Positions 53,087 to 64,000 of a DNA stretch of 64,000 nucleotides are shown here, in pieces. The notes under the pieces are model-generated. The model was not told the DNA's origin, did not search any database, and saw nothing but the letters and a program-made list of their open reading frames with translations. Position 1 is the first letter of the stretch. Every line of letters begins with the position of its first letter. The stretch comes from Mixia osmundae IAM 14324 (Eukaryota > Basidiomycota > Mixiomycetes > Mixiales > Mixiaceae): contig NW_014575563.1 in assembly GCF_000708205.1 (NCBI RefSeq), positions 47,594-111,593 on the forward strand, given 5' to 3'. A program made the translations under genes and the position numbers.

Positions 53087-55350
53087 ATGGCAAGCCCCGA
53101 GGGAACAACGTCCGGTGTCTCGCCTGCCAAGCGCAAGACCGCCAAGCGAGCAGACCAAGCTGATTTCCCAATGCTACTCGTACGTCTGCTCGAGCTCATG
53201 CCTCTGCGTGCTGGCGTGCTCATAAGTCTCGGTCTGTGGGCAGGCTGTCAAGAAGGTGCACTCCTGCATGAACAGTGCTCGTGTCTGAGCTGATCACGAC
53301 GACATCAGGCAGATGGCCAAGCCCTCACTCGACACGACATCCAGTTCGACCTCCTCGCCCAGATCTTCAGCAACGTCCATTTCCGCTTCACCCCGCCCAG
53401 CTATGCAGATCTCAACACAGCGCTCTTTCCCACAGACCGCACCTGGTCCTTTGCCGAGCTGTATCTTGACTGCATCTGTAACTCTCCAAAGGCGACAAAG
53501 ACACTCAAGGACAAGATGGCCGAGTCACAAGACTTTGCTGTCAATTTCGGCAAGACGGGCTTGCTCCTCAACGTAGGCAGGATCAACACGACCCTGGCCT
53601 GCAAGTCATCCTCCTTGCGCTGCCTAAACGATCACAGACTGACCACGCGCTCCTGATCCGTCTTGCAGTCTACCACGAGATGAAGACGCTCATGCGAACA
53701 TATCACCCCATACCGGCCTTCCAGATCGATCACTTCACTGCGAAGCATCTCCAGGATACACCGAGGCTCAAAACGCAGCTCAAGGCCGCCACACTAGAAT
53801 CAGAGCGCGCAAAGGGTGCAGCGCCCCCAGCCAATCTGCGCGAAGTGGCCATGCGCGCCGCAGCCGGTCATCGTCCACCAACGAGCGTCATCGAGCTCAT
53901 CTTCTTGCTCAACACCGAGTCCGTCGTACGCCCTGCCCGCTCATGCGCCTTTTGTATAGCTAACCGAAAGGCCAGTGGGTCTCGGAAAAATACTTTCCAG
54001 CTGGGCTTAAGCTCGGTGATCTGTTCCGGCCAGAAGAGTGAGTTCGCCTTCCTGCGAGATCGGATCGTGACTCATCGGCCCGCGGCGGACTAGCTCGATC
54101 TTCACGATAACGTCCGCGCAAAGGTCACACGCCTTTTTGTGGCTGCTTCACCGCTTTCTCGAAGGCGGCAGCGCGGCCTCGGAAGACGCGATCAGCCCTA
54201 TTGTTCGCCCGGCAGAGTTACTAGGCCTCACAGAAGGCGACACCAGTCAGGAGAACATCGATACGCCAGAAGAGTTGGAATTCGGTCGTCAGATGACGCT
54301 CAAACGCTCAACCTTCCTCGCAGATGTTCGTATGCTCTCAGCTATCTTCACTCTGAGCTTACTTTGTGCGCATCAGAACGACATGGTCAAGCCCGGTCCT
54401 GGGGTAGCCGAGCGCGCGAACAAATCGTCGCAGCCCAAGAAAGGCAGCCATGAAGACAGCGAGGAACTGCCATCGCTGATTGATCCTGATATGCGTCAGA
54501 CGCCTCATTGGGAGGCGCAGAACGCTGGTCCGAGTAGCCAACGGAAGCGAGCACATTCAGAGCTTGATACGCCTCCGAGTGATGTCGTTCACCAAGGCAA
54601 GCTACGCTTGGCCCCTTACGCTTCCGCACTGATGCGGACAAACGTAGCAGCCAGCCCAGCAGCCAAGCAGCCAGCGAAGAAGATCAAGAGCGCGGGCTCT
54701 CCTGCCATTATCGCCCAGGCTGGCCCTAGCGTGGCCGTCAAACCTCGCGCACATCCCCCAGCAGAGATCAAGCCGATCTTGTCGCCAGCTCTGCTACCTA
54801 CTGTCACGCACATGCTACCCGATCAATCCTATCCATCACTTGCACCGGCTCCGCTACCCGTGCTGAGGGCAGCACGTCCGAAAGTCAAGAAAGCGCACAG
54901 CGACGATATCTTCGAGTACGATCAACGATCAGAGGAAGAGATGTCCCCCTCGCCTTCACTACCGCCAGCTCCCATGTCGAAGATGTCTATCGATCTCTAT
55001 GTCATTGAGCGAGCGGTTCCTCATCGTTTCCAATTCGAATCTGGACCTGCCGCACGTCGACCTCATCCGAGTAAATTTAGTCCTGCATGTATCTACAATC
55101 GCTAACTACCACAACAGAGGCAGATGCTGGACAAGCTACAGAATACGATCGAACGGCTGCACTTAGCTCTCGTAACCCGCTGAAAGGTGTGCACGCTCTG
55201 CGCACGCGGACGTATGTGCCGGCTAATCCTCGACGGGCAGCTGTATTTGCAAGGGATAGATGGCAATCCGGCACCGATCCTGCGGTAGGGGCATTCTACG
55301 ATTCGGACGATGATAAATCGCCATTGACATCACGCGACTGCTGTGGGTGA
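53087..55350 (+). CDS. INO80 chromatin-remodelling subunit, Ies1-like
   Basis: After a Lys-rich start (AKRKTAKRADQADFPMLL) spliced to KKVHSCMNNGQALTRHDIQ, the conserved block reads FDLLAQIFSNVHFRFT, WSFAELYLDCICNSPKATKT, LKDKMAESQDFAVNF, LLLNVGRINTTLAF and YHEMKTLMRTYHPIP. It continues DTPRLKTQLKAATL and HRPPTSVIELIFLLN. These match fungal proteins named Ino eighty subunit 1 as I know them. The C-terminal half is Pro/Ala/Ser-rich. Intron 53601-53668 has a GC donor (CT|GCAAGT) and must be removed to give the conserved TLAFYHEMKT. About seven introns. ATG 53087 is the first in frame. Confidence 0.75.
53601..53668 (+). other. GC-AG intron in the Ies1-like gene
   Basis: 68 nt beginning GCAAGT and ending CTTGCAG. 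Left in, it brings a stop; removed, it restores the family motif around AFYHEMK. No GT donor nearby would keep the preceding conserved NVGRINTTLA. Confidence 0.8.
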
Positions 55351-55532
55351 CCATCGTGACGCGCGAGCTGCGCTGATCGCGTGCCGTGGTCCGCAGTACG
55401 CCGGCTGAAAGGCTTTCGCGTCAAAGTCGACGACGCAACTGGCGGTGCTGCATATCGGTACCTCCACTATCGCCCTGCCCGTGTCTAGTGCTGGGCTACG
55501 GAGCTGCCATGGCTCGAGCGAGGAAAGCAGTG

Positions 55533-56342
55533 CTATCGTCGTGATGACCTACGCTCGCTGTATTGCTCGTATGGCGAGCCGACAATCTCTGCTGCCTTGT
55601 AAGCTGCGAGCTCTTGTGCAAGCATGCCTGTTGGTCGAATAAGCTTGCCGCATGTCGGTAAAGGGAGGCTGGCATACCTAGCGCGATGAGAGCGCTGCCG
55701 TCGAGCGCGTTCGTCATCCAAATCTCTCGATCGCGCAGCACCTTTACTGGCTGGCGCGATTTGCCGAGCGGTGCAAGGGAGGTCATGAGATCTTGCTCTC
55801 TATAATGTTGGCCTGCATGCTCCGTCACAGCGCGCAAAAGGTCCTGCCGCCGCGCGTCAGCACGCTCTTCGTGATGTCAGCACAGCCGGCGACTGACTGA
55901 GCCGGGGAAATCTGAAGAGCCCTCCATGAACATATTACACATATAGCACGCGATTGCACTGACCTTGCGGGATGGGTACGTCTGGCACTGCAGAGCACCA
56001 ACGCTCTCTCGTTGTTCCCGCGGACAGACCAGCGGCACGGTCCTCGTCTCTGAAGCTGGGACCGTTGACGTGCTCACTTGAAAGCGTTTCCATGAGATGC
56101 GAAGGCATTGAGGAGCTGGCCGAAGTTGCTCTACGGCGGATGCTCGGATTGAGGAGAGAGGCAAGATGACGATGATCGCCCATAGTAGCAGCGGTCTTGT
56201 CGAATATGGAGAAAGTTCTAGGTCGCTTGCTTGCTCGCGGTCTGTCGGTTGACGTGACAGCTCCCGGCGCATCGATCGGGGTTCCTGAGCTCAGACGATC
56301 CAGTGAAGGCGAATGAGATGACAATGATGACAACCCCGACAT
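55533..56342 (-). CDS. Unknown protein, multi-exon
   Basis: Exon 1 from ATG 56342 reads MSGLSSLSSHSPSLDRLSSG and is Ser/Arg-rich, with a basic patch (RASKRPRTFSIFDK). A middle exon gives RQDLLRAVTEHAGQHYREQD and LKSRQP-like basic segments with MTNALDGSALIALG. A 50-nt intron starting GTATGCC near 55676 leads to MLAQELAAYKAAEIVGSPYE and the stop after SERRSSRR. The helical, charged second half and the small size suggest a nuclear or scaffold protein. I do not recognise a family, and the join between exon 1 and the middle exon (55840-55990) is unresolved. Confidence 0.5.
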
Positions 56343-56680
56343 GATGGCAATTTGATGAGCCGCCGCGCCGTGGATACCGTAGGTCGGCTCGCTGCGCTTG
56401 CGCTCGTGCACAGACGCCCGTTCAAGTCTGCGTCTGCATCCACCCCACTTGCCTGCCCTTCCACGAGATGGACGGCAAGCGCGACGACAAGAACGCTTGC
56501 AGGACACGCGAATCTAACTTCAATGCTACTGAGCGCTGAGCGCCGGACTGCAGGCAGCGTGTACATATCGCTGTCAGTCAGTCGTCTGACGTCCGAGCCT
56601 ATCGAGTGCCATCATCGGTCAGACCTTACGCAATGCTATACACATCGAGGCTGTGACAAAGATCAGCGACGAGGAGATAC

Positions 56681-56947
56681 TTACTCAGATGAGGTGGTAT
56701 TGGCGTAGGAGCTCTCGATATGATCGAAGTGCTTGACCTTGCAGCTGTTGTATGTCGGCTTGTGGGTGATTTGACAGTCAGGACCGAGGCGCTCGACTGC
56801 CACCAGCTCTCTACATGCATGTCCCACGGTCAGCAATGATCGAGAAGCAGGCTTGAAGCGCCTACCCGCCATGATCTTGGTGATTTGCCTCGGCTGCCAT
56901 CTCTTCAGAGCCGTCGCAGTTGCCCGGCGTATCGGTTTTGTAGCCAT
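56681..56947 (-). CDS. Small basic protein, unknown
   Basis: An 88-codon frame from ATG 56947: MATKPIRRATATALKRWQPR, then a Cys-containing end (CRELVAVERLGPDCQITHKP and NSCKVKHFDHIESSY). The N-terminus is basic and could target mitochondria or nucleus. A possible 50-nt intron (GTAGGC to TGTAG) lies inside but the frame is open without splicing. Just upstream, another open frame ends with a TGA directly before this ATG. No family recognised. Confidence 0.35.
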   Translation of the reverse strand: MATKPIRRATATALKRWQPRQITKIMAGRRFKPASRSLLTVGHACRELVAVERLGPDCQITHKPTYNSCKVKHFDHIESSYANTTSSE

Positions 56948-57171
56948 TCACATCTCCTTCAGCCAGAGGTTTCCCAAGATGGTCCAGATGGCTCTCACTG
57001 GCACGGGCTTCTGCAGCACGTGTTCGACTTGCTGGCCCTCAGGACAGCTCTGCGTGTCAAAGCCATTCGATGGAGTAAGTCTGTCGTCAGTGCACCTGCC
57101 ACCGAGCATAGGACCGAGATCGCTGCTGCGCACTCGTGCGAGAGTGCCACGATCGCTCATGACGGAATTCT

Positions 57172-57525
57172 TCATTGGCCTGCAGGACAGGCAAATCGCG
57201 TCGAGCAGGGCACTAGAGCGAGATAACAATGGAGCGTCAGGGAATCCCCTTCCAGATCCAGCTCCGAGCGTCTGCTCTCAAGTCTCTGCGTCCAATGGCG
57301 CAAGGATGTGTCTGAAAGATGTCGCGTATTCCTGGCTGTGGGATCCCATGTGCTAGTGCGTTGGTTTTGGGAGCAGCCAACATGAACACTGTCGAGGACG
57401 TCCTGCACATTATTACTTGGTATAGCTTGGGACTGTCGGTCTCGCTTCATAACTGCAGATGAGGTTCGTCGTGTAGGGCAGCAGTCACACACACCAGCAA
57501 GCTCAGCAAGAGGCCGTCGTAACAT
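57172..57525 (-). CDS. Possible small protein with mitochondrial-like start, weak
   Basis: ATG at 57525 begins MLRRPLAELA, followed by a GTGTGT...CTGCAG segment of 42 nt that could be an intron leading to VMKRDRQSQAIP. The rest of the frame (LRHWTQRLESRRSELDLEGD) is open to 57172. At least one more intron (GTAATAATG) is possible and would change the C-terminus. The Arg-rich start is the only targeting clue. Not recognised. Confidence 0.25.
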   Translation of the reverse strand: MLRRPLAELAGVCDCCPTRRTSSAVMKRDRQSQAIPSNNVQDVLDSVHVGCSQNQRTSTWDPTARNTRHLSDTSLRHWTQRLESRRSELDLEGDSLTLHCYLALVPCSTRFACPAGQ

Positions 57526-58210
57526 TGCGATGACGCGCCTCGAGCTGACCGTTTCCCGTTTCAGATTTCATTGATGCGGTGGTCTGCATAGAAGAGCTTC
57601 TTACAGTGGACCCTTTGAATCCGTTTGGCCGGTCGGATGAGTAGAGAGGCGAAACGAGAACAATCCTCTGCATCGCTCAGGCAAATCAATGCGCGCAAAA
57701 GTGCGTTGGCAAGGGTGTGCAGGGAAGCATGCATCGCTCGGACAGGCGTGCGATGCGGACGCAACTTTCCCACTCGCTGCTGCTTTCGACGGACTCGCTT
57801 GTGCCTTGTCAAACGCAGAGATCTCGCTCGGATGGTTTTGGGCACATCGGTCTCGATCCTTGACAGGATGGAGGACGTCGTTCTTCAATCTCTGAGCTCA
57901 GGCGTCCTGGTAGCGGCGCTGTTGCTGTCGAAAGGGCGTATCTTCTGCTGTGTCTTTGGATCCTCTGAGAGCCACAGCCCGTTGGTACTTTTGCTACCGC
58001 TCGGCTTTACCTGCTGACGATGAGATTCTCGAGAAGTGGTTGATGCGTGCCAAGCAATACCATTCAGACAGGATGGGTGACCGCAGCCTGGTCAGCTCCC
58101 TGAGGCCTGAGCTCGGGGCCCAGTAGGCTCAGTAGCGTTGCGTCACACGTCCAAAACTCAGAGCAACACGCGAAAAATTGACGTGCCCAAGCGCCCAAGG
58201 AGGACTCGAG
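57526..58210. other. Promoter region of NOP14, no gene seen
   Basis: About 685 bp. A basic reverse-strand frame (57561-57845) starts with GTG only and is not supported. Confidence 0.4.
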
Positions 58211-61200
58211 ATGGGCGGCTCCCAGCTTGCACAGCTCAAGGCTGCCCTGCGACAGTCAGGCCTGCAGCGCAACAACTCGACGGGCAGCAACAAGAAGCGA
58301 AAGACGTCGTCAGCCGCTGAAAGCAAGCGGACAGATCTAGAGTACAGAAATCGTAAACTTGCCGTGTGTCGGCTGGCTTAGCCTGTTGCATGTGCTCAGA
58401 CAGAAGGCAGGAGATCGGCTCGGAGCTCAATCAGTTTGACGTCAAAGTCACCAAGCAGAAGCATGAGGTTTTGGGCAGAAAGATCAAAGGCGCACTCGGT
58501 CGCCCTGCCGTCTCTCGTCAAGTCGGCATTGAGAACGTCAGCCGTGCCGTCATACTGGCCTTGCTTGTATGCTGACACGAACCATGCAGAGGAAGAAGAC
58601 GCTCCTGCCAGAGCTACAGAGTCGCGGCAGAGCAGGCACCGTCATTGATCGTCGGTTTGGCGAGGATAATCCTCATCTGACGCCAGAAGAGAAGGCCATG
58701 GAGCGATTCAAGCTCGAATCGCAACGACGGGCCGAGCGATCGGGTCGTGGCTCCGGCTTCAACATCGAGGAGGAAGACGATTCGCTCACTCATTATGGTC
58801 AATCGCTCTCTACTGCTTTTGCCGACGAGCAAGGCCTGCCTCCCGCGGGAGAGGAGGATCAAGACCGTCGCAAGACAAAAGCAGAAGTCATGCAGGAAGT
58901 CATCGCCAAAAGTAAGATGTACAAGGTACGCACGAGCTTCACCTCACGTGAGGCTCGCTGAGCGTGCATATAGAGCGAACGGCAAGCTGCAAAGGAAGAC
59001 GATGACGATGCTAGGATCGAGCTCGACGGGCAACTAGACGACCTCAGAGGCTTACTTGGCCTGACAAAGCGCGCACCTCCCGACAGTGCTGCAGAAGCGA
59101 CCCTGCCTGATGGATCGGACGAAGATGAGGACGAGTCCGATACGGCTTCGTCTGTGGCAGAGGATGAGATCGAAGGGAGTCAGCTAAAGTCCAGCAGCGA
59201 CACGATTGACGAGCTCAAGCGACTGCTCAATCTTGACGCATCGGACGAAGACGAGCGGCCGCTGATCAAGAACACGACAGGAACATCCTCAAATGCAGTA
59301 CCCATCAGTAAAAAGCGCAAGCACGGCGATGACGAGGACGAATATGACCGTTACGTTCGTGAGCTAGCGTTTGAAAAGAGGGCAAAGCCTTCGAATCGCC
59401 TCAAGACCGAAGAAGAGAAAGCGTTGGAAGCAAAAGAAGCGCTCGAGAAGGCTGAAGCAGCCCGACTCAGACGTATGCAAGGCTTGCCTGATATCGACCA
59501 GCAATCCGGTGGAGCGTCAACGAAACGTGCACCTCAAGCGGACGATTTGTCCGACGACGATGACTTTGGACTGGGGCACGGTCTTGCTTCGGCGCACGCG
59601 GCCATCGACGAAGGGGAGACAGCTCATCCAATTACCGGCAAGGACGCGTTCGACCCGGAGAGCGCAAGCGATGATGACTCAGCTAGTCGACAGGACGAAG
59701 GCTTGAGCATCGACGGTTTGCTCTCTGATGACGAGTTTGCCCGGGAGGAAGGTCCAGAAGCTGCATTAGTTGCTACCAAATCGCCTAGCGAAAGGATCTT
59801 GCAGGTGTCCTCGTCGGATGCGCAGAGAGTACCGTTCAGCTTCGAACTGCCGGCATCTCACGACGAGCTCATGGAGATCATCGAGGATCCGTCAGCAGAA
59901 GAGATCGATCTTGTCGCCTCGCGGGCGAGGACATTGTACCATCCCAGTCTGAACAAAGACAACCCGCTCAGGTTGCAAGTCTTCTTAGGCGTACTCATCG
60001 ACCACGTGCTATATTCGGCAGCACGGGAACCCCCAGACTATGCTTCAATCGATATCCTGACGCCTCATATCGCTGCGCTTTGCAAAGCATACGCTCAAAC
60101 GGGCGCTTCGTTCTTCATCAGCAAGCTCGCTCTCATGCAAAAGAACCTCGTCCGAGGACTGCAAACAGGACCGCTCGTGCTCAGCGCAAAAACTTGGCCT
60201 GGCTCCGCTGAGTTGACTTTGCTCCGTTTAATTGCTGCAATCTGGTCGACGTCAGATCTGAGTCATCCGGTTGGCGCGCCTGCACTGCTCTATATCTGTC
60301 AAGTCCTGTCGCAATGCCGCGTCAGATCTATCAAAGATCTCGCGATGGGTCTCGCACTTAGCTGCACTGCTCTCCAGTACGAGAGCTTCTCAAAGCGTGT
60401 TATCCCAGAAGTAGTCAACTTCCTGCTATACGCTCTCGCCATCCTCTCACCGGCCGCATACTCTCAGCTCAGTGTTCCAGGCAGTTTTCCTGCTCTCGAT
60501 ATAGACAGTCTAAACGTCAAAGCGCTCGCGGTACCCTCTACTGGCCTGCCGGAGCGTCTCAGCGACGGTCTAGATGCATCACGCCTCCTGCAGTCAAGTT
60601 GCAAATTCACTGTCCGAGATCAAACAGACCTTCTGGCAAGCGTCAGCAGTGTCATCGTAAGCTGTATGCTGCAATGTGTCGACAATCCGGCTTTCGTGGA
60701 ACTCTTCGGATCAGCACAAGCTTTGCTCGAGCAGGCTGCCGCCGAGCTGCCATCAGGCGCTCTGAAGGTGACCATCTTGCTTCTCGCTCGCTAAGGACCC
60801 TCAGGCTCACTCGACAAGCAGACTCGCGTCGAGGAGTCATCAAGTGCAGTGGGACGGATGCTGAAGCACGCTGCAGCCGATCGCAGGCCATTGCGGTTGC
60901 AAAGCCACAAGCCCATACCGATACCGTCACACATACCAAAATTCGAAGAGGGTGGCGGGGGCACTCGTGCGTTCGACCCCGACTCTGCCCGAGCGGCAGA
61001 GAGCAAGTTCAAGGCGTTGTACAAGAAAGAACGCAAGGGCGCCATCCGCGAGCTGCGCAAGGACAATCGCTTCATTGCCGGGGAGAAAGCAAAAATCAAA
61101 GCGTCAAAAGACGACGCTTATCGCTCAAAGGTAAGTACATTCCCATCTCTTCGGACTTTGCTGAGCGTACCATGCAGATTGCCAAAATTACAGCTGGATT

Positions 61201-61279
61201 GCAAGACGAGAGAGCGGAGGAGAAAGCCTTCGAGAGGACGAAGAAGCGCGAGAAGCGCCGGGACAAGGCACGCCAATAG
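58211..61279 (+). CDS. NOP14: Ribosome biogenesis factor NOP14
   Basis: Nucleolar protein of the U3 snoRNP/90S pre-ribosome needed for 18S rRNA maturation. Start MGGSQLAQLKAALRQSGLQR; then NQFDVKVTKQKHEVLGRKIK and GRPAVSRQVGIEN joined to RKKTLLPEL, GRAGTVIDRRFGEDNPHLTP and EEKAMERFKLESQRR, all standard NOP14 N-terminal blocks. A long acidic Ser/Asp/Glu middle follows, with YDRYVRELAFEKRAKPSNRL. The helical C-terminal half has PFSFELPASHDELMEI. The last exons give FEEGGGGTRAFDPDSARA and KKERKGAIRELRKDNRFIAG with a basic end. About six introns. Confidence 0.95.
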
Positions 61280-61294
61280 AGCATTTGCATTACG

Positions 61295-63122
61295 TCATGT
61301 TGTTGGCATATCACTTGCGCCCAGTGCAATTTCTGCATGTCGTCCGTCCTGTCCCGACCACGCAGCACTGCCCATCTCGGACAATCGCGAGACCGCCCTT
61401 GCAAAGGCAAAGATTTCCTCTTCGCCTGAAAAGATAGAACTCGCACCGATCTGATCGGCATTCAGTCCTAGATCGTCCATGGCCGCTCGCATAGCATCTG
61501 AGATCTCATCGTGTGTATCTTTCCGATCGCTGAAGATCTCTGTGATGGGCACCTCGGACAGGCAAAACAACTTTGTCTTGGACTCGTAGGCCGAGTCGAT
61601 AAACAGTATGAAACGACGAGCCTATCGAGGAGCGTCAGCTAGCGGCCATGGGAACGCAGACAACGTCAGCAAAATACCTGATCTCGTTGATTGAAGGTGA
61701 GCTTGGGTATGTCAACGACAAAGATGGTCTCGAATTTCTTGGTGATCTCAAGGTAATCCGCTGAGCTGAGCGCGTGAGCGAAGAGGTCCGCAAAGGTGAA
61801 CTTGGCGACTCTGTTGGTCGATTCGGGCACGTAGAGCTTCCGACCCCACACATCTAGTTGTCGCCGACGCACGACGGGCTCGTCTTCGGTCAAACCCTCG
61901 AAGAGTTTCTCAATTTCTCGCTCATGTTCGTGTGAGATTGGGTCAAAGTATACTTTTGAGAGAGCCCGCGGGATTTTGCGATAGTCTGGCATGATCATGA
62001 GCAAGGCGGCCGCGTGTGGAACGCGTATGAGCAGAGCGTACCTGTATTCGAATCCAGATCGACGATATCGAATTTCTCCTCGATGAGATGTATGCAGGGC
62101 ATGAAGCTTTGTCGCTGTATTCCATTCTTATAAAGATCGCGCGGCTGTCGGCTTGAATATGTGTCAGTGCGCTCGATGGGCGCCGGCGGTGGGAACGGCT
62201 CACTTCGAAGTCATGACGGACACGACGCCATAAGCGTTCATCGTCTCGATGAGTCGCCGGAGGATCATCGCGTCCACAATGTCGGTCACTTGGAATTCGT
62301 CGAAGCAGAATATCCTGCCCTCTCTGGCAAGTTCGCGGGCGACGGGGACGACAAGATCGCCTGCCTTATGACCTACAGCTTCCCCGAGAGCGTGAAGGCG
62401 CTTGTGAACGTCTATCATGAAGGCATGAAAATGGATCCGACGCTTATCGTGTGACAGATGAGCAGGTATGCATGCAAAGAGCAGGTCCATGAGCATGGAT
62501 TTGCCACAGCCGACGTCGCCGTGAAGGTAAAGCGAGGGTGGTAGACCTGGCTCTGGTCCGGGTAAGCGCATACTCGTACTTCCACCGAATATGCGAGACC
62601 ACTGCGGCCCACGTCAGTACGAGGGCAAGCAGAGGATGATGCGCGATGACGCACGAGGCCATGCGTCTTTGGCGCGCGTTCGGCGAGCGAGCGCTTGGGT
62701 ATTGGCGTAGGACGATAAGTCTGCAGACGCTTCCAAAGTGGCTCGAGGTATGTTGCAATGATTGAGCGCTGATGCTCATCGTCTCGCAATAGCCCTGCAG
62801 CCACACGAGCGTCGTAGGTGGCCATTGGACCGCGTTCTGTACTTGGGACATGAGTATTGCGTCATTCGAGACCTGAGCAGCGCTTGCCCGCGTCTGTGTT
62901 ATCATGTTGCGCACCCTTAGCGGCTGCTCGTACCGTCGGGACCGCGTGAAGATGCCGTCTTGGGGCCCATCCCTGGCTGCGCGACGGCAAACCCTTGCAA
63001 ATTATCGGCGGTACGACGGGTGCATAGGAGCAAGAGGCGACCGGGGAAAAAGTGACAGCGGTAGCATCTGCCGATAGGACGGCGAGCCGTGCTGTCGAGC
63101 GGATGGTCGACTTGAGGCTCAT
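61295..63122 (-). CDS. AFG1: AFG1/LACE1-like mitochondrial AAA-type ATPase
   Basis: Mitochondrial P-loop ATPase involved in turnover of respiratory-chain subunits. The first exon (from ATG 63122) is MSLKSTIRSTARLAVLSADA and is Arg/Ser/Ala-rich like a presequence. An intron joins it to GPMATYDARVAAGLLRDDEH and IIATYLEPLWKRL. Walker A is LYLHGDVGCGKSMLMD, Walker B is IFCFDEFQVTDIVDAMIL. Then RIHFHAFMIDVHKRLH, DYRKIPRALSKVYFDP, RKLYVPESTNRVAKFTFADL, ALSSADYLEITKKFETIFV and RRFILFIDSAYESKTKL follow, the standard AFG1 order. About six introns. It converges with NOP14, 15 bp apart. Confidence 0.9.
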
Positions 63123-63711
63123 AAGCTGGCAGCGCCCTGATAGGCCTGACACGTCGACGTTGCTTTTTCTTGTTGACGGGCACGCGTCGAGACGAGCCCT
63201 GCGAAAGGCGTCGACTGCCGTGAACTGCCGCAAGCAGAGCAGGCGAACGTTGTACGGTAGCGCACTCTCGTCACTCGCAGCCTCCAGAAGACTGGCTTCA
63301 CCTACTGTCGTGAGAGCGCGACCTCTGTCTTGTGCAGGTCACTAGACGCCTCGATAGGGACGAGCACCATCAAGGGCGACCTCCCTAGCTGGGCAGCTAG
63401 CTGTCTCGATCAGGCACCGCTCTTGTTCGCCGCACGCGCGTCAGTCAGGCTGCGAGTTGAGCAGCCAACAGCGACGTTCCACGATACGGCTCGGGACACT
63501 CGAGCACCGCGCCCTCTGCGGCCTCGATTTGACGCAAGCAGCAACAACGCATAAGTGACAGATTCGTAGTCTCGGCCTAGTCCAGGCTACGAGTCTCGGC
63601 GCATAGACCCACCGAGGCGAGGTAACAAGCCAGGCAAACGTTTCGTGAGAACGACCTCGCGACAGATCAGACCAGCAGGAGGAAGCTCGTCAGGGCGATC
63701 AGACGACGATC
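63123..63711. other. Divergent promoter, no gene seen
   Basis: About 590 bp between AFG1 and the gene at the window end. Open frames here are short and overlap on both strands. Confidence 0.4.
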
Positions 63712-64000
63712 ATGTCATTCTTCTCCTCCAAGAAGAAGAAGGAGTCTGCCCTCAACACGAGCGGCGGTGCTCCTTCCTCTGCAGCCAATACTGCGCCCGC
63801 TCAGCCTCCTAGCAACGCCAACACCACAGGCATCCCTGCCTCGCGGACGAGCCACGATCTCGCCGCTTCACCGCCGACTCACGTCGTGTCCCAATTGGGC
63901 AACCCGTCAAGCCAGACGCAAGGCGGCAGAACGCTCAGCCATCCTTCTTCCGCGTCCCAGATGGGTGCTCTCCCATTGCCTGGTCAAGGTGGCATGCCTG
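63712..64000 (+). CDS. Unknown protein, 5' end only (partial)
   Basis: ATG 63712 opens a frame that runs off the window: MSFFSSKKKKESALNTSGG, then Ser/Pro/Asn/Gln-rich sequence (AQPPSNANTTGIPASRTS). The purine-rich leader and the Lys cluster at residues 7-10 look like the start of a large cytoplasmic scaffold, such as a cell-polarity protein, but nothing diagnostic is visible before the end. Confidence 0.55.
   Translation, partial: MSFFSSKKKKESALNTSGGAPSSAANTAPAQPPSNANTTGIPASRTSHDLAASPPTHVVSQLGNPSSQTQGGRTLSHPSSASQMGALPLPGQGGMP

Noticed and set aside
57561-57845. Very basic reverse-strand frame (KTIRARSLRLTRHKRVRRKQ)
   Set aside because: It starts only with GTG, no ATG or splice site gives it a start, and it matches no ribosomal protein I know.

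Overview
The window reads as nuclear DNA of a compact fungal genome. About 40 protein genes fit into 64 kb (roughly one per 1.6 kb) on both strands. Intergenic gaps are short, often 25-150 bp. Most genes carry several introns of about 45-70 nt with GT..CTGAC/CTGAT..AG signals. The gene set (Fet3-type ferroxidase, SAT4/HAL4-type kinase, Ies1, dolichol kinase, DUF7137) is fungal. Compactness, base composition and intron style suggest a basidiomycete, possibly a small-genome member of Pucciniomycotina such as Mixia; the species is an inference. I saw no transposon, retroelement, CRISPR array, rRNA or convincing tRNA.

Layout. 0-7.6 kb: 3' end of a (poly)ubiquitin gene, a multicopper ferroxidase, a membrane-anchored MOSC protein and a Nup82/Nup88-like nucleoporin. 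8-17 kb: an F-box/LRR protein overlapping tail-to-tail with an EFM3/FAM86-like methyltransferase, an XRCC2-like recombination protein and dolichol kinase. 17-27 kb: a small secreted protein divergent from a LEA-like stress protein, a HAL4/SAT4-like kinase, an alpha/beta hydrolase and an SMP-30/gluconolactonase. 27-35 kb: an unknown probable mitochondrial protein, proteasome beta1 (PRE3) head-to-head with RPN12, a drug/metabolite-type transporter and lipoyl synthase. 35-43 kb: two unknown proteins, a DUF7137 protein, an HSDL2-like dehydrogenase, an unknown protein, ribosomal S12 and an enoyl-CoA hydratase-like protein. 43-53 kb: SEC61 gamma (SSS1), CTNNBL1, a PP2C phosphatase, a PMP34/PMP47-type carrier, a GILT-like protein, a four-pass membrane protein and TTC1. 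53-64 kb: an Ies1-like INO80 subunit, unknown small genes, NOP14, an AFG1-like mitochondrial ATPase and the 5' end of an unknown gene.

These are mostly housekeeping genes rather than a dedicated cluster. The most notable points are in gene architecture. The dehydrogenase appears to end in a GC-AG intron whose removal exposes a peroxisomal AKL tail. A second GC-AG intron in the Ies1 gene is required by homology. The LEA-like gene seems to have an intron directly after its ATG. Two proteasome subunits share a 180-bp promoter with PACE-like sites. SEC61 gamma is split so that its last exon encodes only Gly-Gly-Ala. Exon joins were worked out by eye from reading frame and family conservation, so exact splice sites are predictions.
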